DNA of 64,000 nucleotides from Alcanivorax sp. (GCA_017794945.1 CP051239.1:1302001-1366000); one strand, 5' to 3'. Shown: positions 18,503 through 27,946, counted from the first letter of the stretch. Notes: a model not told the origin generated them from the letters alone. Numbers and translations: made by a program.

Positions 18503-18937
18503 TTATTGAGCGGCGGCCATTTCGTCCCGGTAGGTGTCCGCCAGACGCGCCTTGGCGTCGTCGCTCAGGGCACGCCCGGCGAGCTGGAACACCTCCTGTT
18601 CTTCTTCGTCCAGGTGGTGGGTGACCAGATCGTGCAGCTTCCTGGCGGCGGCCAGCCAGCCCGGCGAACTGAAATCCGTATCTTCCAGTTCTTCCACCAG
18701 TTCATCGATCTCGTGATGCTCGGCGACACTGTGGCGGGCTTTTTCCTGGGTCATGTCCAATTCCATCATCGGAATATAGAGCGCCCGTTCCTCGGCGGCG
18801 GCGTGGCTGGTCAGCGCCTTCTTCACTTTTTCGAACAATTCCTCGCGGCCGTCACTGTCGCCGTGGGTTTTGATCAAAAGGCCCAGCAGGGTCCGCTGGG
18901 TGTCATGGTCTTCTCTGAGTGCTTCGAACAACGTCAT
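18503..18937 (-). CDS. Hemerythrin HHE domain protein
   Basis: A 144-residue four-helix protein with the hemerythrin HHE metal-binding pattern: LREDHDTQR, LTSHAAAEERALY, EHHEIDEL and THHLDEEEQEVF supply the histidines and glutamates for a non-heme di-iron site. Members sense or bind O2, NO or iron, or act in stress protection. The ligand cannot be chosen from sequence. It is a single gene, convergent with the LigD-type polymerase and followed at 120 bp by soxR on the same strand. Confidence 0.9.
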   Translation of the reverse strand: MTLFEALREDHDTQRTLLGLLIKTHGDSDGREELFEKVKKALTSHAAAEERALYIPMMELDMTQEKARHSVAEHHEIDELVEELEDTDFSSPGWLAAARKLHDLVTHHLDEEEQEVFQLAGRALSDDAKARLADTYRDEMAAAQ

Positions 18938-19057
18938 GGCTGGCCCTCCCCTGGGCGCTGGCTGTGAGGTTTGAATCCTCGGTCGTGAGTGACGTCCAAG
19001 ATACCCGAAGCCGCCGCCAACGGCGTTTTTGTTTACCGGAATTTACAGCCGGTGGAA

Positions 19058-19519
19058 TCAGTCGGGCTCAAGCAGACGCGGGCCGGGGCCGTCCTCGGAC
19101 AACTCATCCAGCGGGTTGCGAAGCCGGCAAGCGTTGATCGACAAACACCCGCAGCCGATGCAGCCGTCGAGCTGGTCACGAAGCTGCGTCAGGCTTTGAA
19201 TGCGCTCGTTCAGATCATGGCGCCAATGCGCCGACAGCCGTTTCCAGTCGTGGGCGTTGGGGGTGCGGCCGTCCGGCAGTTCCGCCAGCGCCCGGCCGAT
19301 CTCCGCCAGTGGAATACCGATCCGCTGCGCCACCTTGATCACCGCCACGCGGCGCAGCACGTCACGGCTGTAGCGGCGCTGGTTGCCGCTGCTCCGGTAG
19401 CTGTGAATCAGCCCCTTTTTCTCGTAGAAGTGTAATGCCGACACCGCCACGCCACTGCGCCGGGCCACTTCCCCCGGCGTCAGCGCCTTGCCGATATCGG
19501 CGGCCGCTATCTTGCTCAT
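19058..19519 (-). CDS. soxR: Redox-sensitive MerR-type activator SoxR
   Basis: A 153-residue MerR-family regulator. The N-terminal helix-turn-helix is [20 protein letters not shown], with RSSGNQRRY in the wing. The C-terminal [12 protein letters not shown] gives the four cysteines (C-x2-C-x-C-x5-C) that bind the SoxR [2Fe-2S] cluster, oxidised by redox-cycling compounds. ATG 19519 is chosen with AAAGG 8 nt upstream over a TTG six codons earlier. It is divergent from an ABC exporter, with a SoxR box between. No soxS is present; outside enterics SoxR directly controls exporters and oxidoreductases. Confidence 0.95.
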   Translation of the reverse strand: MSKIAAADIGKALTPGEVARRSGVAVSALHFYEKKGLIHSYRSSGNQRRYSRDVLRRVAVIKVAQRIGIPLAEIGRALAELPDGRTPNAHDWKRLSAHWRHDLNERIQSLTQLRDQLDGCIGCGCLSINACRLRNPLDELSEDGPGPRLLEPD

Positions 19520-19547
19520 CGTGACAACCTTTCCCAATGGCTATTGA

Positions 19548-19565
19548 TCTCAACCTTACTTCAGG
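19548..19565. promoter_or_regulatory. Candidate SoxR box
   Basis: TCTCAACCTTACTTCAGG matches the SoxR consensus CCTCAAGTTAACTTGAGG at 13 of 18 positions, with both CTCAA and CTT-AGG halves recognisable. On the minus strand it lies within a 19-bp spacer after a TTGAGA -35-like hexamer (19571-19566), the long spacer expected of MerR-family promoters. It is 29 bp upstream of soxR and 110 bp upstream of the exporter start, so it may serve either gene. Confidence 0.65.
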
Positions 19566-19675
19566 TCTCAAAGTGCCGTCCACGATCGCCGTGGTCTCAG
19601 GCATACTACGGTGTCGTTTTTCGCGGCGCCCGAACGACACACCGGGAGCGCAACAAAAACATTCAAGGAGTGGTC

Positions 19676-20647
19676 GTGAGTCCTATCATTTCCATGCAAC
19701 AACTCAACAAGACCTATGACTCCGGCTTCCAGGCTCTCAAGGACGTGAATCTGGAAATACGCCGGGGCGAGATTTTTGCCTTGCTGGGCCCCAACGGCGC
19801 CGGCAAGACGACCCTGATCAGCGTCATCTGCGGCATCGTCAATCCCACCGCCGGCACCGTGCTGGCCGACGGCCATGACATCGTGCGGGATTTCCGCGCC
19901 GCCCGGTCCACCATCGGCCTGGTGCCCCAGGAGCTGTCCACCGACGCCTTCGAGACGGTCTGGGCCACGGTCACGTTCAGCCGCGGGCTGTTCGGCAAGC
20001 CCAAGAACCCGGCCTATGTGGAGAAAGTGCTGCGTGACCTGTCCCTGTGGGACAAGCGCAAGGAAAAAATTATCGCCCTGTCCGGCGGCATGAAACGGCG
20101 CGTGATGATCGCCAAGGCCCTGGCCCATGAACCGCGCATTCTGTTTCTCGACGAGCCCACCGCCGGTGTCGACGTGGAGCTGCGCCGGGATATGTGGGAA
20201 ATGGTGCGCGGCCTGCGCGAAAACGGTGTGACCATTATTCTCACCACCCACTACATCGAGGAAGCGGAGGAGATGGCCGACCGGGTCGGCGTGATCAACC
20301 GGGGGGAGATTGTGCTGGTGGAAAACAAGCACACCCTGATGGAGAAGCTGGGCCGCAAGGAACTGCGCCTGCAGCTTTCCGAGCCGCTGTCGGCGGTGCC
20401 GGAAAGCCTGGCGCCGATGTCCTTGACGTTGTCCGCCGACGGCCACGAGCTGGTGTACAGCTTCGACGCCCGCCACGAGCACGGCGACATCGCCGGCCTG
20501 CTGCGCCGCCTGGGCGAGCTGGGCATTGAGTTCCGCGATCTGCGCACGCGGGAAAGCTCGCTGGAAGAAATCTTCGTCGACCTGGTCCACAACGGCACAC
20601 CGGGCGGCACGGACACCCCGCAACCCGCGGCCGGAGACAGCCAATGA
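19676..20647 (+). CDS. ABC-2 type exporter ATP-binding protein (YadG-like)
   Basis: A 323-residue ATPase of a drug or polysaccharide-type ABC exporter. Walker A is GPNGAGKTT, the signature LSGGMKRR, Walker [13 protein letters not shown], and the switch histidine is in TTHY. The C-terminal extension is typical of ABC-2 partners such as YadG or DrrA. The start is GTG at 19676, 5 nt after AAGGAG; an ATG six codons later is possible. It overlaps the permease gene by 4 nt. Divergence from soxR with a SoxR box suggests export of a redox-active compound, which is inference. Confidence 0.93.
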   Translation: MSPIISMQQLNKTYDSGFQALKDVNLEIRRGEIFALLGPNGAGKTTLISVICGIVNPTAGTVLADGHDIVRDFRAARSTIGLVPQELSTDAFETVWATVTFSRGLFGKPKNPAYVEKVLRDLSLWDKRKEKIIALSGGMKRRVMIAKALAHEPRILFLDEPTAGVDVELRRDMWEMVRGLRENGVTIILTTHYIEEAEEMADRVGVINRGEIVLVENKHTLMEKLGRKELRLQLSEPLSAVPESLAPMSLTLSADGHELVYSFDARHEHGDIAGLLRRLGELGIEFRDLRTRESSLEEIFVDLVHNGTPGGTDTPQPAAGDSQ

Positions 20648-21405
20648 ACCTGCATGCGATTCGCGCGATCTATCTTTTCGAAATGGCCCGCACCTGGCGC
20701 ACCCTGATGCAGAGCATCGCTTCGCCGGTGATTTCCACCTCGCTGTATTTCGTGGTGTTCGGTTCGGCGATCGGCTCACGCATGGTGGAGATCGACGGCA
20801 TCAGCTACGGCGCCTTCATCATCCCCGGGCTGATCATGCTGATGCTGCTCAACGAGAGCATCTCCAACGCCTCGTTCGGTATTTACATGCCCAAGTTCAG
20901 CGGCACCATTTACGAGGTGCTGTCGGCGCCGGTGTCCTATGTGGAGGTGGTGCTCGGCTATGTGGGCGCCGCCGCCAGCAAGTCGATCATTCTCGGCCTG
21001 CTGATTCTCGCCACCTCACGGTTGTTCGTGGATTTCGGCATCGAGCATCCGTTCGCCATGCTGTTCTTCCTGGTGCTCACGGCGGTGACGTTCAGCCTGT
21101 TCGGCTTCATCATCGGCATCTGGGCGGACGGTTTCGAGAAGCTGCAGATCATCCCGATGATGATCGTCACGCCGCTGACGTTCCTGGGCGGCACCTTCTA
21201 CTCGGTAAACATGCTGCCGCCGTTCTGGCAAACGGTGACGCTGTTCAACCCGGTGGTGTACCTGATCAGCGGCTTCCGCTGGAGTTTCTACGGCGTGGCC
21301 GATGTGAACGTGGCGGTGAGCCTGGGCATGACGGTGATGTTCATGCTGCTGTGCCTGGCCACCATCTGGTGGATTTTCAAAACCGGGTACCGGCTGAAAA
21401 GTTAA
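20644..21405 (+). CDS. ABC-2 type exporter permease (YadH-like)
   Basis: A 253-residue membrane protein with about six helices (around residues 20-40, 55-80, 105-135, 140-165, 172-195, 225-248) and ABC-2 features such as [18 protein letters not shown] and [18 protein letters not shown]. It forms the channel half of the exporter with the preceding ATPase, overlapping it as ATGA. The transported molecule is unknown. Its 3' end overlaps the convergent gene at 21402 by 4 nt. Confidence 0.93.
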   Translation: MNLHAIRAIYLFEMARTWRTLMQSIASPVISTSLYFVVFGSAIGSRMVEIDGISYGAFIIPGLIMLMLLNESISNASFGIYMPKFSGTIYEVLSAPVSYVEVVLGYVGAAASKSIILGLLILATSRLFVDFGIEHPFAMLFFLVLTAVTFSLFGFIIGIWADGFEKLQIIPMMIVTPLTFLGGTFYSVNMLPPFWQTVTLFNPVVYLISGFRWSFYGVADVNVAVSLGMTVMFMLLCLATIWWIFKTGYRLKS

Positions 21406-21689
21406 TCCCGGTGTTCTTTATCCCGGGCCTGGCGGCTGGCTTCGGCAAGCTTCTCCATCTCCTCGCGGGACATGTAGTCCAGGTCCCAGTGGCTGGTGTG
21501 GCTTTCCTTCAGCCGGCGGCGGCCGCGGTGCAGATCCTCCGGGTCGTCGTCCGGGTGGGCGGCGCCGTGCTCGCCCATATGGGCGTGGGGGCCCGGTTCC
21601 GGATAGTGCATGCGCACCTCGGCGTCTTCCCGGGCGGGTTCAGGCGCCCCGCCGAACAACCGGCGAAGCTTTTCAAACAATGCGTTCAT
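21402..21689 (-). CDS. Conserved-looking hypothetical protein, 95 residues, charged
   Basis: A 95-residue hydrophilic protein, [14 protein letters not shown] at the start, then a His/Pro/Asp-rich middle ([20 protein letters not shown]) and an acidic-basic helical tail with [25 protein letters not shown] precedes the ATG at 21689. The amphipathic N-terminus might contact the membrane. I do not recognise a family. Start and Shine-Dalgarno make it a plausible real gene; no operon partner. Confidence 0.65.
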   Translation of the reverse strand: MNALFEKLRRLFGGAPEPAREDAEVRMHYPEPGPHAHMGEHGAAHPDDDPEDLHRGRRRLKESHTSHWDLDYMSREEMEKLAEASRQARDKEHRD

Positions 21690-21769
21690 GGTATCTCCTG
21701 GCCGGCGTTTTAACGTCCACGTCCGACGCTTATCATGGTGCACCTTACTACCGGGAAACGGAAACCGTT

Positions 21770-22087
21770 GTGAACCTGAATCTCACCGATCTTCTTCTGC
21801 TCGCGGCGCTGGCCATCGGCGCGGCGCTGTTCTGGCGCTCCCAGCGCATTCGCGAAACGGCGCTGCGCGCCACCCGGCGGCATTGCGAGCGCGAAGAGGT
21901 TCTGCTGCTCGACCAGACCGTGGGCCTCAAGCGCTTCCGCCTGGCCCGTGACGAGCGCGGCCGCTGGGGCCTGTGGCGCATCTACGCCTTTGAGTTCACG
22001 GTCACCGGCGGCGAACGCTACCAAGGCGAAACCCGGCTGCGCGGGGAGCGCGTGCACAGCGTGGTGCTGCCGCCGCACCGTTTCTAG
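21770..22087 (+). CDS. DUF3301 family membrane-anchored protein
   Basis: A 105-residue protein with one N-terminal helix (LTDLLLLAALAIGAALFW) followed by a basic soluble domain with the DUF3301 pattern: ALRATRRHCEREEVLLLDQT, then VGLKRFRLARD and WRIYAFEFTVTGGERYQGE. Function unknown. The GTG at 21770 matches the family's short N-terminus; the frame is open further upstream but would overlap the divergent gene at 21689. Start is less certain than the frame. Confidence 0.82.
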   Translation: MNLNLTDLLLLAALAIGAALFWRSQRIRETALRATRRHCEREEVLLLDQTVGLKRFRLARDERGRWGLWRIYAFEFTVTGGERYQGETRLRGERVHSVVLPPHRF

Positions 22088-22188
22088 TTCCCAGCCTCGG
22101 GGCCTTTTACACCTTTTTCCCTTCCCTCCCTTTTCACGCTTCCTTGATCGGCGTACCCCTTGAAGGGCATTTCCGTCAGGAGGCAAGG

Positions 22189-23376
22189 ATGTCCTACGCT
22201 GACCGAGTCGAACGCATACAGCCGTCGCTGACGCTGAAGATCAACGCCGAAGCGGCGGCCATCCAGGCCGATCACCGCGGCGGCGACGCGGTGGCCCGCC
22301 TGGGCGCCGGCGAACCGGATTTCGCGACCCCGGACGGCGTCAAACGCGCCGCCCACCAGGCCATCGACCAGGGGTTCACCCACTACACCGCGGTGGACGG
22401 CTACGACGGCCTCAAGCACGCGGTGCGCGAAAAATTCCGCCGTGATAACGACCTGCATTTTCAAGACGATCAGATCCTGGTGACCTGCGGCGCCAAGCAG
22501 GCGCTTTACGATCTCTGCCAGACGCTGCTGCGCCCCGGCGACGAGGCGGTGGTGCCGCGCCCCTACTGGGTCACCTACCCCGCCCAGGTGACGCTGGCCG
22601 AGGCGCAGACCGTCTATCTGGATCTCGACGCCGAGGACGGTTACCTGCCGCGTGCGGAGCGCCTGGACGCGGCGCTCACCGACGCCACCCGGCTGGTGTT
22701 CCTGAACAGCCCCAACAACCCCACCGGGCGCCTCTACGACCGCGACACCCTGAACGCTCTGGCCGCGGTGCTGCGCCGCTACCCGCGGGTGTTCGTGGTC
22801 AGCGACGACATCTACGAGCACCTGAACTGGACCGGCGAACCGTTTCGCAACCTGCTCAACGTGGCGCCGGATCTGGCGGAGCGCTGCTTCATCGTCAACG
22901 GCGTGTCCAAGGCCTACGCCATGACCGGCTGGCGGGTGGGCTTCGTGGCCGGCCCCGCCGAGGCCATCGCGGCGATGAAAAAGGTGCAGGGCCAGAGCAC
23001 CGCCGGCGCCGCCAGCATCAGCCAGTACGCCGCCACGGAAGCGCTGCTCGGCGACCAGACGCCGGTGCGGCGCATGGTGGAGGCCTACCGGCGCCGCCAC
23101 GACCACATCGTGCCGGCGCTGAACGAGATACCCGGCGTGCAGTGCCCGCGCTCGGACGGCACCTTCTACGCCTTCCCGGATGTGCGCGAGGCGATCGCGC
23201 GCCTGGACGGCATCGACAACGACCGCCAGCTGGCCGAGGCGCTGCTGCACAGGGCCGGCGTGGCGGTGGTGCCGGGCAGCGGCTTCGGCGCCCCCGGACG
23301 GCTGCGGGTGTCGTTCGCCGCCGACATGCACACCATCGAAACCGGCTTGCGCAGGCTGCGCGAGTTTTTGCGATAG
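22189..23376 (+). CDS. Class I aminotransferase, aspartate aminotransferase type I-beta
   Basis: A 395-residue PLP enzyme close to bacterial aspartate (or aspartate/prephenate) aminotransferases of subgroup I-beta. Seen are the N-terminal LGAGEPDFATP, SPNNPTGRLY, and the PLP lysine in VSKAYAMTGWRVGF (about residue 244), with the arginine in GRLRVSF for the substrate carboxylate. CAGGAGG lies upstream of ATG 22189. The TPP-dependent enzyme starts 14 nt after its stop, so an operon is likely, though the joint pathway is not obvious. Confidence 0.92.
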   Translation: MSYADRVERIQPSLTLKINAEAAAIQADHRGGDAVARLGAGEPDFATPDGVKRAAHQAIDQGFTHYTAVDGYDGLKHAVREKFRRDNDLHFQDDQILVTCGAKQALYDLCQTLLRPGDEAVVPRPYWVTYPAQVTLAEAQTVYLDLDAEDGYLPRAERLDAALTDATRLVFLNSPNNPTGRLYDRDTLNALAAVLRRYPRVFVVSDDIYEHLNWTGEPFRNLLNVAPDLAERCFIVNGVSKAYAMTGWRVGFVAGPAEAIAAMKKVQGQSTAGAASISQYAATEALLGDQTPVRRMVEAYRRRHDHIVPALNEIPGVQCPRSDGTFYAFPDVREAIARLDGIDNDRQLAEALLHRAGVAVVPGSGFGAPGRLRVSFAADMHTIETGLRRLREFLR

Positions 23377-23389
23377 CCAAGGAGGCAGT

Positions 23390-25168
23390 ATGAGCAAGGC
23401 AACGGTAGGCGACTTCATTGTCGATCGCTTGCAGCAATGGGGCATCGACCGCGTGTTCGGTTATTCCGGTGACGGCATCAACGGCGTGATGAGCGCGCTG
23501 CGCCGCAACGACGGCGTGACCCTGGTGCAACCCCGCCACGAGGAACTGGCCGCGTTCATGGCCTGCGGGCACGCCAAATACACCGGCCGCCCGGGCGCCG
23601 TGGTGACCACCTCCGGCCCGGGCGCGATTCACGCCCTCAACGGCCTCTACGACGCCGCCAAGGACCACATGCCGGTGGTCGCCGTGGTCGGTCAGCAGGC
23701 GCGCATCAGCCTGGGTTCGGACTTCCAGCAGGAGGTGGACCTGGGCAGTCTGTTCAAGGACGCCGCCGGCTACGTGCAGACGCTGATGGCACCGGCCCAG
23801 GCGCGCCACGTGATCGACCGGGCGGTGCGCATCGCCGAGGCGGAGCGCACCGTCAGCGTGGTGGTGGTGCCCAATGATCTGCAGGACGAGCCCATGGCGG
23901 AGCCACCCGGCGGCCACGGCGCCACCTGGTCCGGGGTCGGCTACCGGCCGTCGGTGCGGCACGCCGCCGCCACCGACCTGGACGCCGCCGCCGAGGTGCT
24001 CAACGCCGGCGAAAAAGTGGCGATCCTGGCCGGCGCCGGGGTCAAGGACGCCGTCGAGCCGCTGCTGAAGCTGTCCGACGCGCTGGGCGCCGGCATCGCC
24101 AAGGCGGTGCTCGCCAAGACCATGATTTCCGATTACCAGCCGGGCGTCACCGGCACCCTGGGGTTGCTGGGCACCGAACCCAGTGACCGCATGATGCGCC
24201 ATTGCGACACCCTGCTGCTGGTGGGCACCAGCTTCCCCTACGCGGAGTTTCTGCCCGAGGAAGATCAGGCGCGCGCGGTGCAGATCGACATCGACGCGGC
24301 CAACCTGGGGCTGCGCTACCCCACCGAGGTGAACCTGCACGGTGACGCCGCCGCCACCCTGGAAGCGCTGCTGGAGCGGGTCACGCCGAAACAGGACACA
24401 CGCTGGCGCGCGGATCTGGAAGAACGGATCGCCGACTGGTGGGACACCGTCGAAGCGCGCGCCTACACCAGCGCCGAGCCGCTCAATCCGCAGCGCATTT
24501 TCTGGGAGCTGTCGTCACGGCTGCCCGACGACACCCGGCTGGCCGCCGACGTGGGCACCGCCACCGACTGGTACGCGCGCTTTCTGAAGGTCAACGGCAA
24601 GGTGCAAGGCACCACCTCCGGCGGGCTCGCCTCCATGGGCAACGGCGTGCCCTATGCCCTGGCGGCGAAGTTCGCCGAGCCGGACAAGCCGGTGGTGGCC
24701 ATGGTCGGCGACGGCGCCATGCAGATGATCGGCAATAACGGGCTGGTCACCGCCGCCCACTATTGGCGGGAATGGTCGGACCCGAGACTGGTGATTCTGG
24801 TGCTGAACAACCGCGACCTGAACCAGGTGACCTGGGAGCAGCGGGTGATGGAAGGCGATCCCAAGTACGAATCGTCCCAGGCGCTGCCGGATTTCGACTA
24901 CGACCGCTACGCGGAGATGCTGGGGTTGCGCGGCCTGCGGCTGGACGACCCGGACCAGGTGGTGGCGGTGCTGGAGGACGCCCTCAACGCGGACCTTCCG
25001 GTGGTGATCAACGCGGTGGTGGATCCCAACGTGCCGCCGCTGCCCACCCATCTGGAGATGGATCAGGTAAAGGGCTACCTGAGCTCGATCCTGAAAGGCG
25101 ACCCGGAGGCCGGCCCGCAGATCCGCCAGTCGGTCAAGGCGATGGCGGCCAAATACCTGAAACGCTGA
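23390..25168 (+). CDS. Thiamine pyrophosphate-dependent enzyme, pyruvate oxidase-like
   Basis: A 592-residue protein of the pyruvate oxidase/acetolactate synthase family. The N-terminal PYR domain has GYSGDGINGVM and the catalytic glutamate in PRHEELAAFMACGHAKYTG; a central FAD/CoA-fold-like domain follows; the C-terminal PP domain has the TPP-Mg motif GDGAMQMIGNNG with LNNRDLNQVTW. It resembles PoxB in the N-terminal part but is annotated widely only as a TPP-requiring protein; substrate (pyruvate or another 2-oxo acid) is unproven. GGAGG precedes ATG 23390, 14 nt after the aminotransferase. Confidence 0.85.
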   Translation: MSKATVGDFIVDRLQQWGIDRVFGYSGDGINGVMSALRRNDGVTLVQPRHEELAAFMACGHAKYTGRPGAVVTTSGPGAIHALNGLYDAAKDHMPVVAVVGQQARISLGSDFQQEVDLGSLFKDAAGYVQTLMAPAQARHVIDRAVRIAEAERTVSVVVVPNDLQDEPMAEPPGGHGATWSGVGYRPSVRHAAATDLDAAAEVLNAGEKVAILAGAGVKDAVEPLLKLSDALGAGIAKAVLAKTMISDYQPGVTGTLGLLGTEPSDRMMRHCDTLLLVGTSFPYAEFLPEEDQARAVQIDIDAANLGLRYPTEVNLHGDAAATLEALLERVTPKQDTRWRADLEERIADWWDTVEARAYTSAEPLNPQRIFWELSSRLPDDTRLAADVGTATDWYARFLKVNGKVQGTTSGGLASMGNGVPYALAAKFAEPDKPVVAMVGDGAMQMIGNNGLVTAAHYWREWSDPRLVILVLNNRDLNQVTWEQRVMEGDPKYESSQALPDFDYDRYAEMLGLRGLRLDDPDQVVAVLEDALNADLPVVINAVVDPNVPPLPTHLEMDQVKGYLSSILKGDPEAGPQIRQSVKAMAAKYLKR

Positions 25169-25204
25169 ACACGGCCGGGGCGCGCGGCCCCGGCCACGGC
25201 GCGT

Positions 25205-25678
25205 TCAGATGTGCTTGAGCACGGTCTGGGCGCTGCTGTCTTCCACGCCCTTTTCATCCACGCCCAGGTATTCCACCACGCCGTCATTGGCGACCAGCGC
25301 GAAGCGTTTGCTGCGGATGCCCATGCCGCCGCCGGTGGCGTCCAGTTCCAGCCCCAGGGCTTTGACGAATTCCGCGTTGCCGTCCGCCAGCATGGTGATG
25401 CGCTCGGCGTTCTGATCCTTCTGCCAGGCGTCCATCACGAAGGCGTCGTTGGTGGCCAGGCAGGCGATCACGTCCACCTTGGAGAGCAGCTCGTCCGCTT
25501 CCACCACGAAACCGGGCATGTGGGTGTTGGAACACCCCGGAGTGAACGCACCGGGCACCGCGAACAACACCACTTTACGGCCTTTGAAAAACTCGCCGGT
25601 GGAGAGATCCTCGGGGCCCTTGGCGCCGTTGGTCTTGATGGTGACATCGGGAATCTTGTCGCCTACGGAAATAGTCAT
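25205..25678 (-). CDS. Peroxiredoxin, Prx5 type
   Basis: A 157-residue thiol peroxidase of the atypical 2-Cys/1-Cys Prx5 group. The peroxidatic cysteine is in PGAFTPGCSNTHMPGF (about residue 49), and the active-site arginine is in IRSKRFALV. It reduces hydroperoxides with glutathione/glutaredoxin or thioredoxin. AAAGGA upstream supports the start. The second cysteine (VIACLAT) is at the place seen in glutaredoxin-dependent members. It is a single gene, divergent from the SDR gene with 184 bp between; TGTTACATT at 25718-25726 on this strand could be an extended -10. Confidence 0.93.
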   Translation of the reverse strand: MTISVGDKIPDVTIKTNGAKGPEDLSTGEFFKGRKVVLFAVPGAFTPGCSNTHMPGFVVEADELLSKVDVIACLATNDAFVMDAWQKDQNAERITMLADGNAEFVKALGLELDATGGGMGIRSKRFALVANDGVVEYLGVDEKGVEDSSAQTVLKHI

Positions 25679-25862
25679 GGGTCGATCCTTTTAACCTGGA
25701 AATTGTGAAGGACTTGGAATGTAACAGGTTCCCGCGCCCGGCGCCGAATACTGCCACGCAGTGAACGTAAAAGTCTGTTTTGGACACCGCCCCCGGGTTG
25801 CCCCGCGCGCCGGCAGGCCCCAGGTTGTGGGGCATCGCTACGCAACCGCAAGGACGGAACCA

Positions 25863-26543
25863 ATGAGCCAGACCATCGTAATCACCGGTGCCAACCGTGG
25901 CATCGGCTATGACATGGCGCGCCTGTGGAAAGCGCGCGGCAATCACGTTATCGCGGTGTGCCGCTCGTCCGCCGTGAAGAAGGGCGGCGAAGACCTGCAC
26001 GATCTGGGCGTGCGCCTTATCGAGGGCATCGACGTGAGCCGCGCCGAGGACGTGCAAACGCTCAAACAGGAACTGGGCGACACCCCCGTGGACGTGCTCT
26101 ACAACAACGCCGGCATGATGGAGAGCGAAACCCTGGAGGACATGAACTTCGAGCAGATCCAGAAGCAGTTCGAAGTGAACACCCTGGGCCCGTTGCGCGT
26201 CACCCATGCCCTGCTGGACAACCTCGGTGACGGCGCCAAGGTGGGCCTGATGACCTCGCGCATGGGCTCCATCGCCGATAACGATTCCGGCAAGAAGTAC
26301 GGCTACCGCATCAGCAAGGCCGGCCTCAACGCCGCCGGCAAATCCCTCGCCGTGGACCTGAAGGACAAGGGCATCGCCGTGGCCATTCTGCACCCGGGCT
26401 ATGTGCAGACCGACATGACCGGCCACACCGGGCACATCACCGCCGAGAAGGCCGCCCACCGCCTGGTGCAGCGCATGGACGAGCTCAACCTGGACAACAC
26501 CGGCACCTTCTGGCACTCCGACGGCAGCGAGCTGCCCTGGTAA
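25863..26543 (+). CDS. Short-chain dehydrogenase/reductase
   Basis: A 226-residue classical-type SDR. The cofactor motif TGANRGIG is at residues 8-15, NNAG follows at about residue 82, and the catalytic Ser-Tyr-Lys is TSRMGS, then YGYRISK. It resembles the CsgA/sniffer-like subgroup of SDRs acting on carbonyls. LHPGYVQTDMTG fits the family's C-terminal half. AAGGA precedes ATG 25863. Substrate unknown. It seems to be monocistronic and ends before a GC-rich hairpin. Confidence 0.92.
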   Translation: MSQTIVITGANRGIGYDMARLWKARGNHVIAVCRSSAVKKGGEDLHDLGVRLIEGIDVSRAEDVQTLKQELGDTPVDVLYNNAGMMESETLEDMNFEQIQKQFEVNTLGPLRVTHALLDNLGDGAKVGLMTSRMGSIADNDSGKKYGYRISKAGLNAAGKSLAVDLKDKGIAVAILHPGYVQTDMTGHTGHITAEKAAHRLVQRMDELNLDNTGTFWHSDGSELPW

Positions 26544-26552
26544 GCCGCTCCG

Positions 26553-26576
26553 GGCCGGTGCCGGAAAACACCGGCC
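26553..26576 (+). terminator. GC-rich hairpin after the SDR gene
   Basis: GGCCGGTG (26553-26560) and CACCGGCC (26569-26576) form an 8-bp perfect stem 10 bp after the SDR stop. There is no T tract after it, so it is a weak intrinsic terminator at best. Confidence 0.35.
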
Positions 26577-26676
26577 GCGCTGATCATTCCGGTCATGTCA
26601 TCGGCACGGCGGCTTGCTATGCTGGACAGAACCCACCGGTTCCATGTTGCCAGCCGCACGCTGCAAGGAGCGCCCC

Positions 26677-27927
26677 ATGACCGCCATGATCCGCGAGCCC
26701 CTCACCGATCCGGCCCGCCTTAACCGGGTCGGCGACCCGGACCGCCCCGGCATGCGGCGCGGCCGGCGCCTGTTCAAATGGCTGCTCGGCTCCGACCCGC
26801 ACCCGACGCCGGGGCAGATGGCCTCGATCCGCCAGGCCATGCTGGCCGGCGACCCGCTCGCCGACGCGGTGGTGGCCCTGTATCAGCGCCTGCCCAACGG
26901 TGAGGGCCGCAAGCTGGTGGACCAGGCTCTGGCGCACGGCATCGACAGTATCGAGGACGCGCCGGACGAACTGACGGCACTGTTTCATCAAGTCGACCAT
27001 GAACCCATCTGGCTGGACCGGGACAAGCTGCAACGGGCCTGCGACGTGTCCCACCGGGTGGGCCTGGCCGGCGAGTTGGTGCTGCGCAATCTTTCGCTGA
27101 TGGGTGGCTACCTGGGCGCGGCGGCGGCTAAACCGCTGGTGTTCACCGGCGCGCTCGACCGCATGGCCAACCGGCGGCTGGTGGAAACCGGGAAATTCTG
27201 GATCGACGTGACCACGCCGGGCGGTCTGGAGCGCGACGCGGAAGGCTTTCACAGCGCGGTGCGGGTGCGGCTGATGCACGCCCAAGTGCGCGCCATGCTG
27301 CTCAAGTCGGGCAAATGGGATCCGGCCTGGGGCCAGCCGCTGAATCAGTGGGACTCCATGGCCACGATCCTGGAATTTTCCGTGATCTTTCTCTCCGGCC
27401 TGCGTGGGCTGGGCTTCCTGTTCAGCAAACAGGAACGCGAAGCTGTGGTGCATCTGTGGCGTTACGTGGGCTACCTGATGGGCGTGGATGAGCGCATTCT
27501 GCCGGCCAGTGAAGACGACGCCATGCGCGCGCTGTATCAGGTGATCGCAACGATCTGTGACAGCGATGAAGACACCCGCCGGCTGGGCGAATCGCTGGCG
27601 CGGGCGTCGCTGCAGGACCGCGGCGACGGCTGGCTGGCGAAGCGCCTCGGCAAGCTGGAATACACCCTGCGCGCCGGCTACACCCGCTACGCCCTGGGCG
27701 ACGACGCCGGCGACAAACTGGGGCTGCCGCGCACCGCCACCAAATACCTGTGGCCGGCGCAGATACCGCTGCGGCTGGGCGCGGAGCTGGTGCGCAAAAG
27801 CGTGCCCTCGGTGAACCGGAGCCTGATACGGCTGGGCGAGCGGGCCCGCCGGGAGCAGTTCCCGAAAAGAGTGCAGCGGCTGAAAGCGGACACCAGCTTT
27901 ACGCCGGTGAAGAAACTGGCCCGCTAG
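26677..27927 (+). CDS. MpaB-type (DUF2236) oxygenase family protein
   Basis: A 416-residue helical protein of the MpaB/rubber-oxygenase (DUF2236) family, which includes latex-clearing protein Lcp and fungal MpaB', b-type haem oxygenases that cleave or oxidise isoprenoid chains. The family's core segment VRVRLMHAQVRAMLL (about residue 205-220) would supply the axial histidine, and LNQWDSMATILEFSV follows. There is no clear signal peptide, unlike secreted Lcp, so the protein is probably cytosolic. AAGGAG sits 6 nt before the ATG. Activity and substrate are inferred only from family. Confidence 0.83.
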   Translation: MTAMIREPLTDPARLNRVGDPDRPGMRRGRRLFKWLLGSDPHPTPGQMASIRQAMLAGDPLADAVVALYQRLPNGEGRKLVDQALAHGIDSIEDAPDELTALFHQVDHEPIWLDRDKLQRACDVSHRVGLAGELVLRNLSLMGGYLGAAAAKPLVFTGALDRMANRRLVETGKFWIDVTTPGGLERDAEGFHSAVRVRLMHAQVRAMLLKSGKWDPAWGQPLNQWDSMATILEFSVIFLSGLRGLGFLFSKQEREAVVHLWRYVGYLMGVDERILPASEDDAMRALYQVIATICDSDEDTRRLGESLARASLQDRGDGWLAKRLGKLEYTLRAGYTRYALGDDAGDKLGLPRTATKYLWPAQIPLRLGAELVRKSVPSVNRSLIRLGERARREQFPKRVQRLKADTSFTPVKKLAR

Positions 27928-27946
27928 CGGCCCGAAAGCCGAAAAA

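Noticed and set aside
21680..21769. Longer start for the DUF3301 gene at 21680
   Set aside because: It would overlap the start of the divergent gene at 21689 and adds residues that do not fit the family's short N-terminus.
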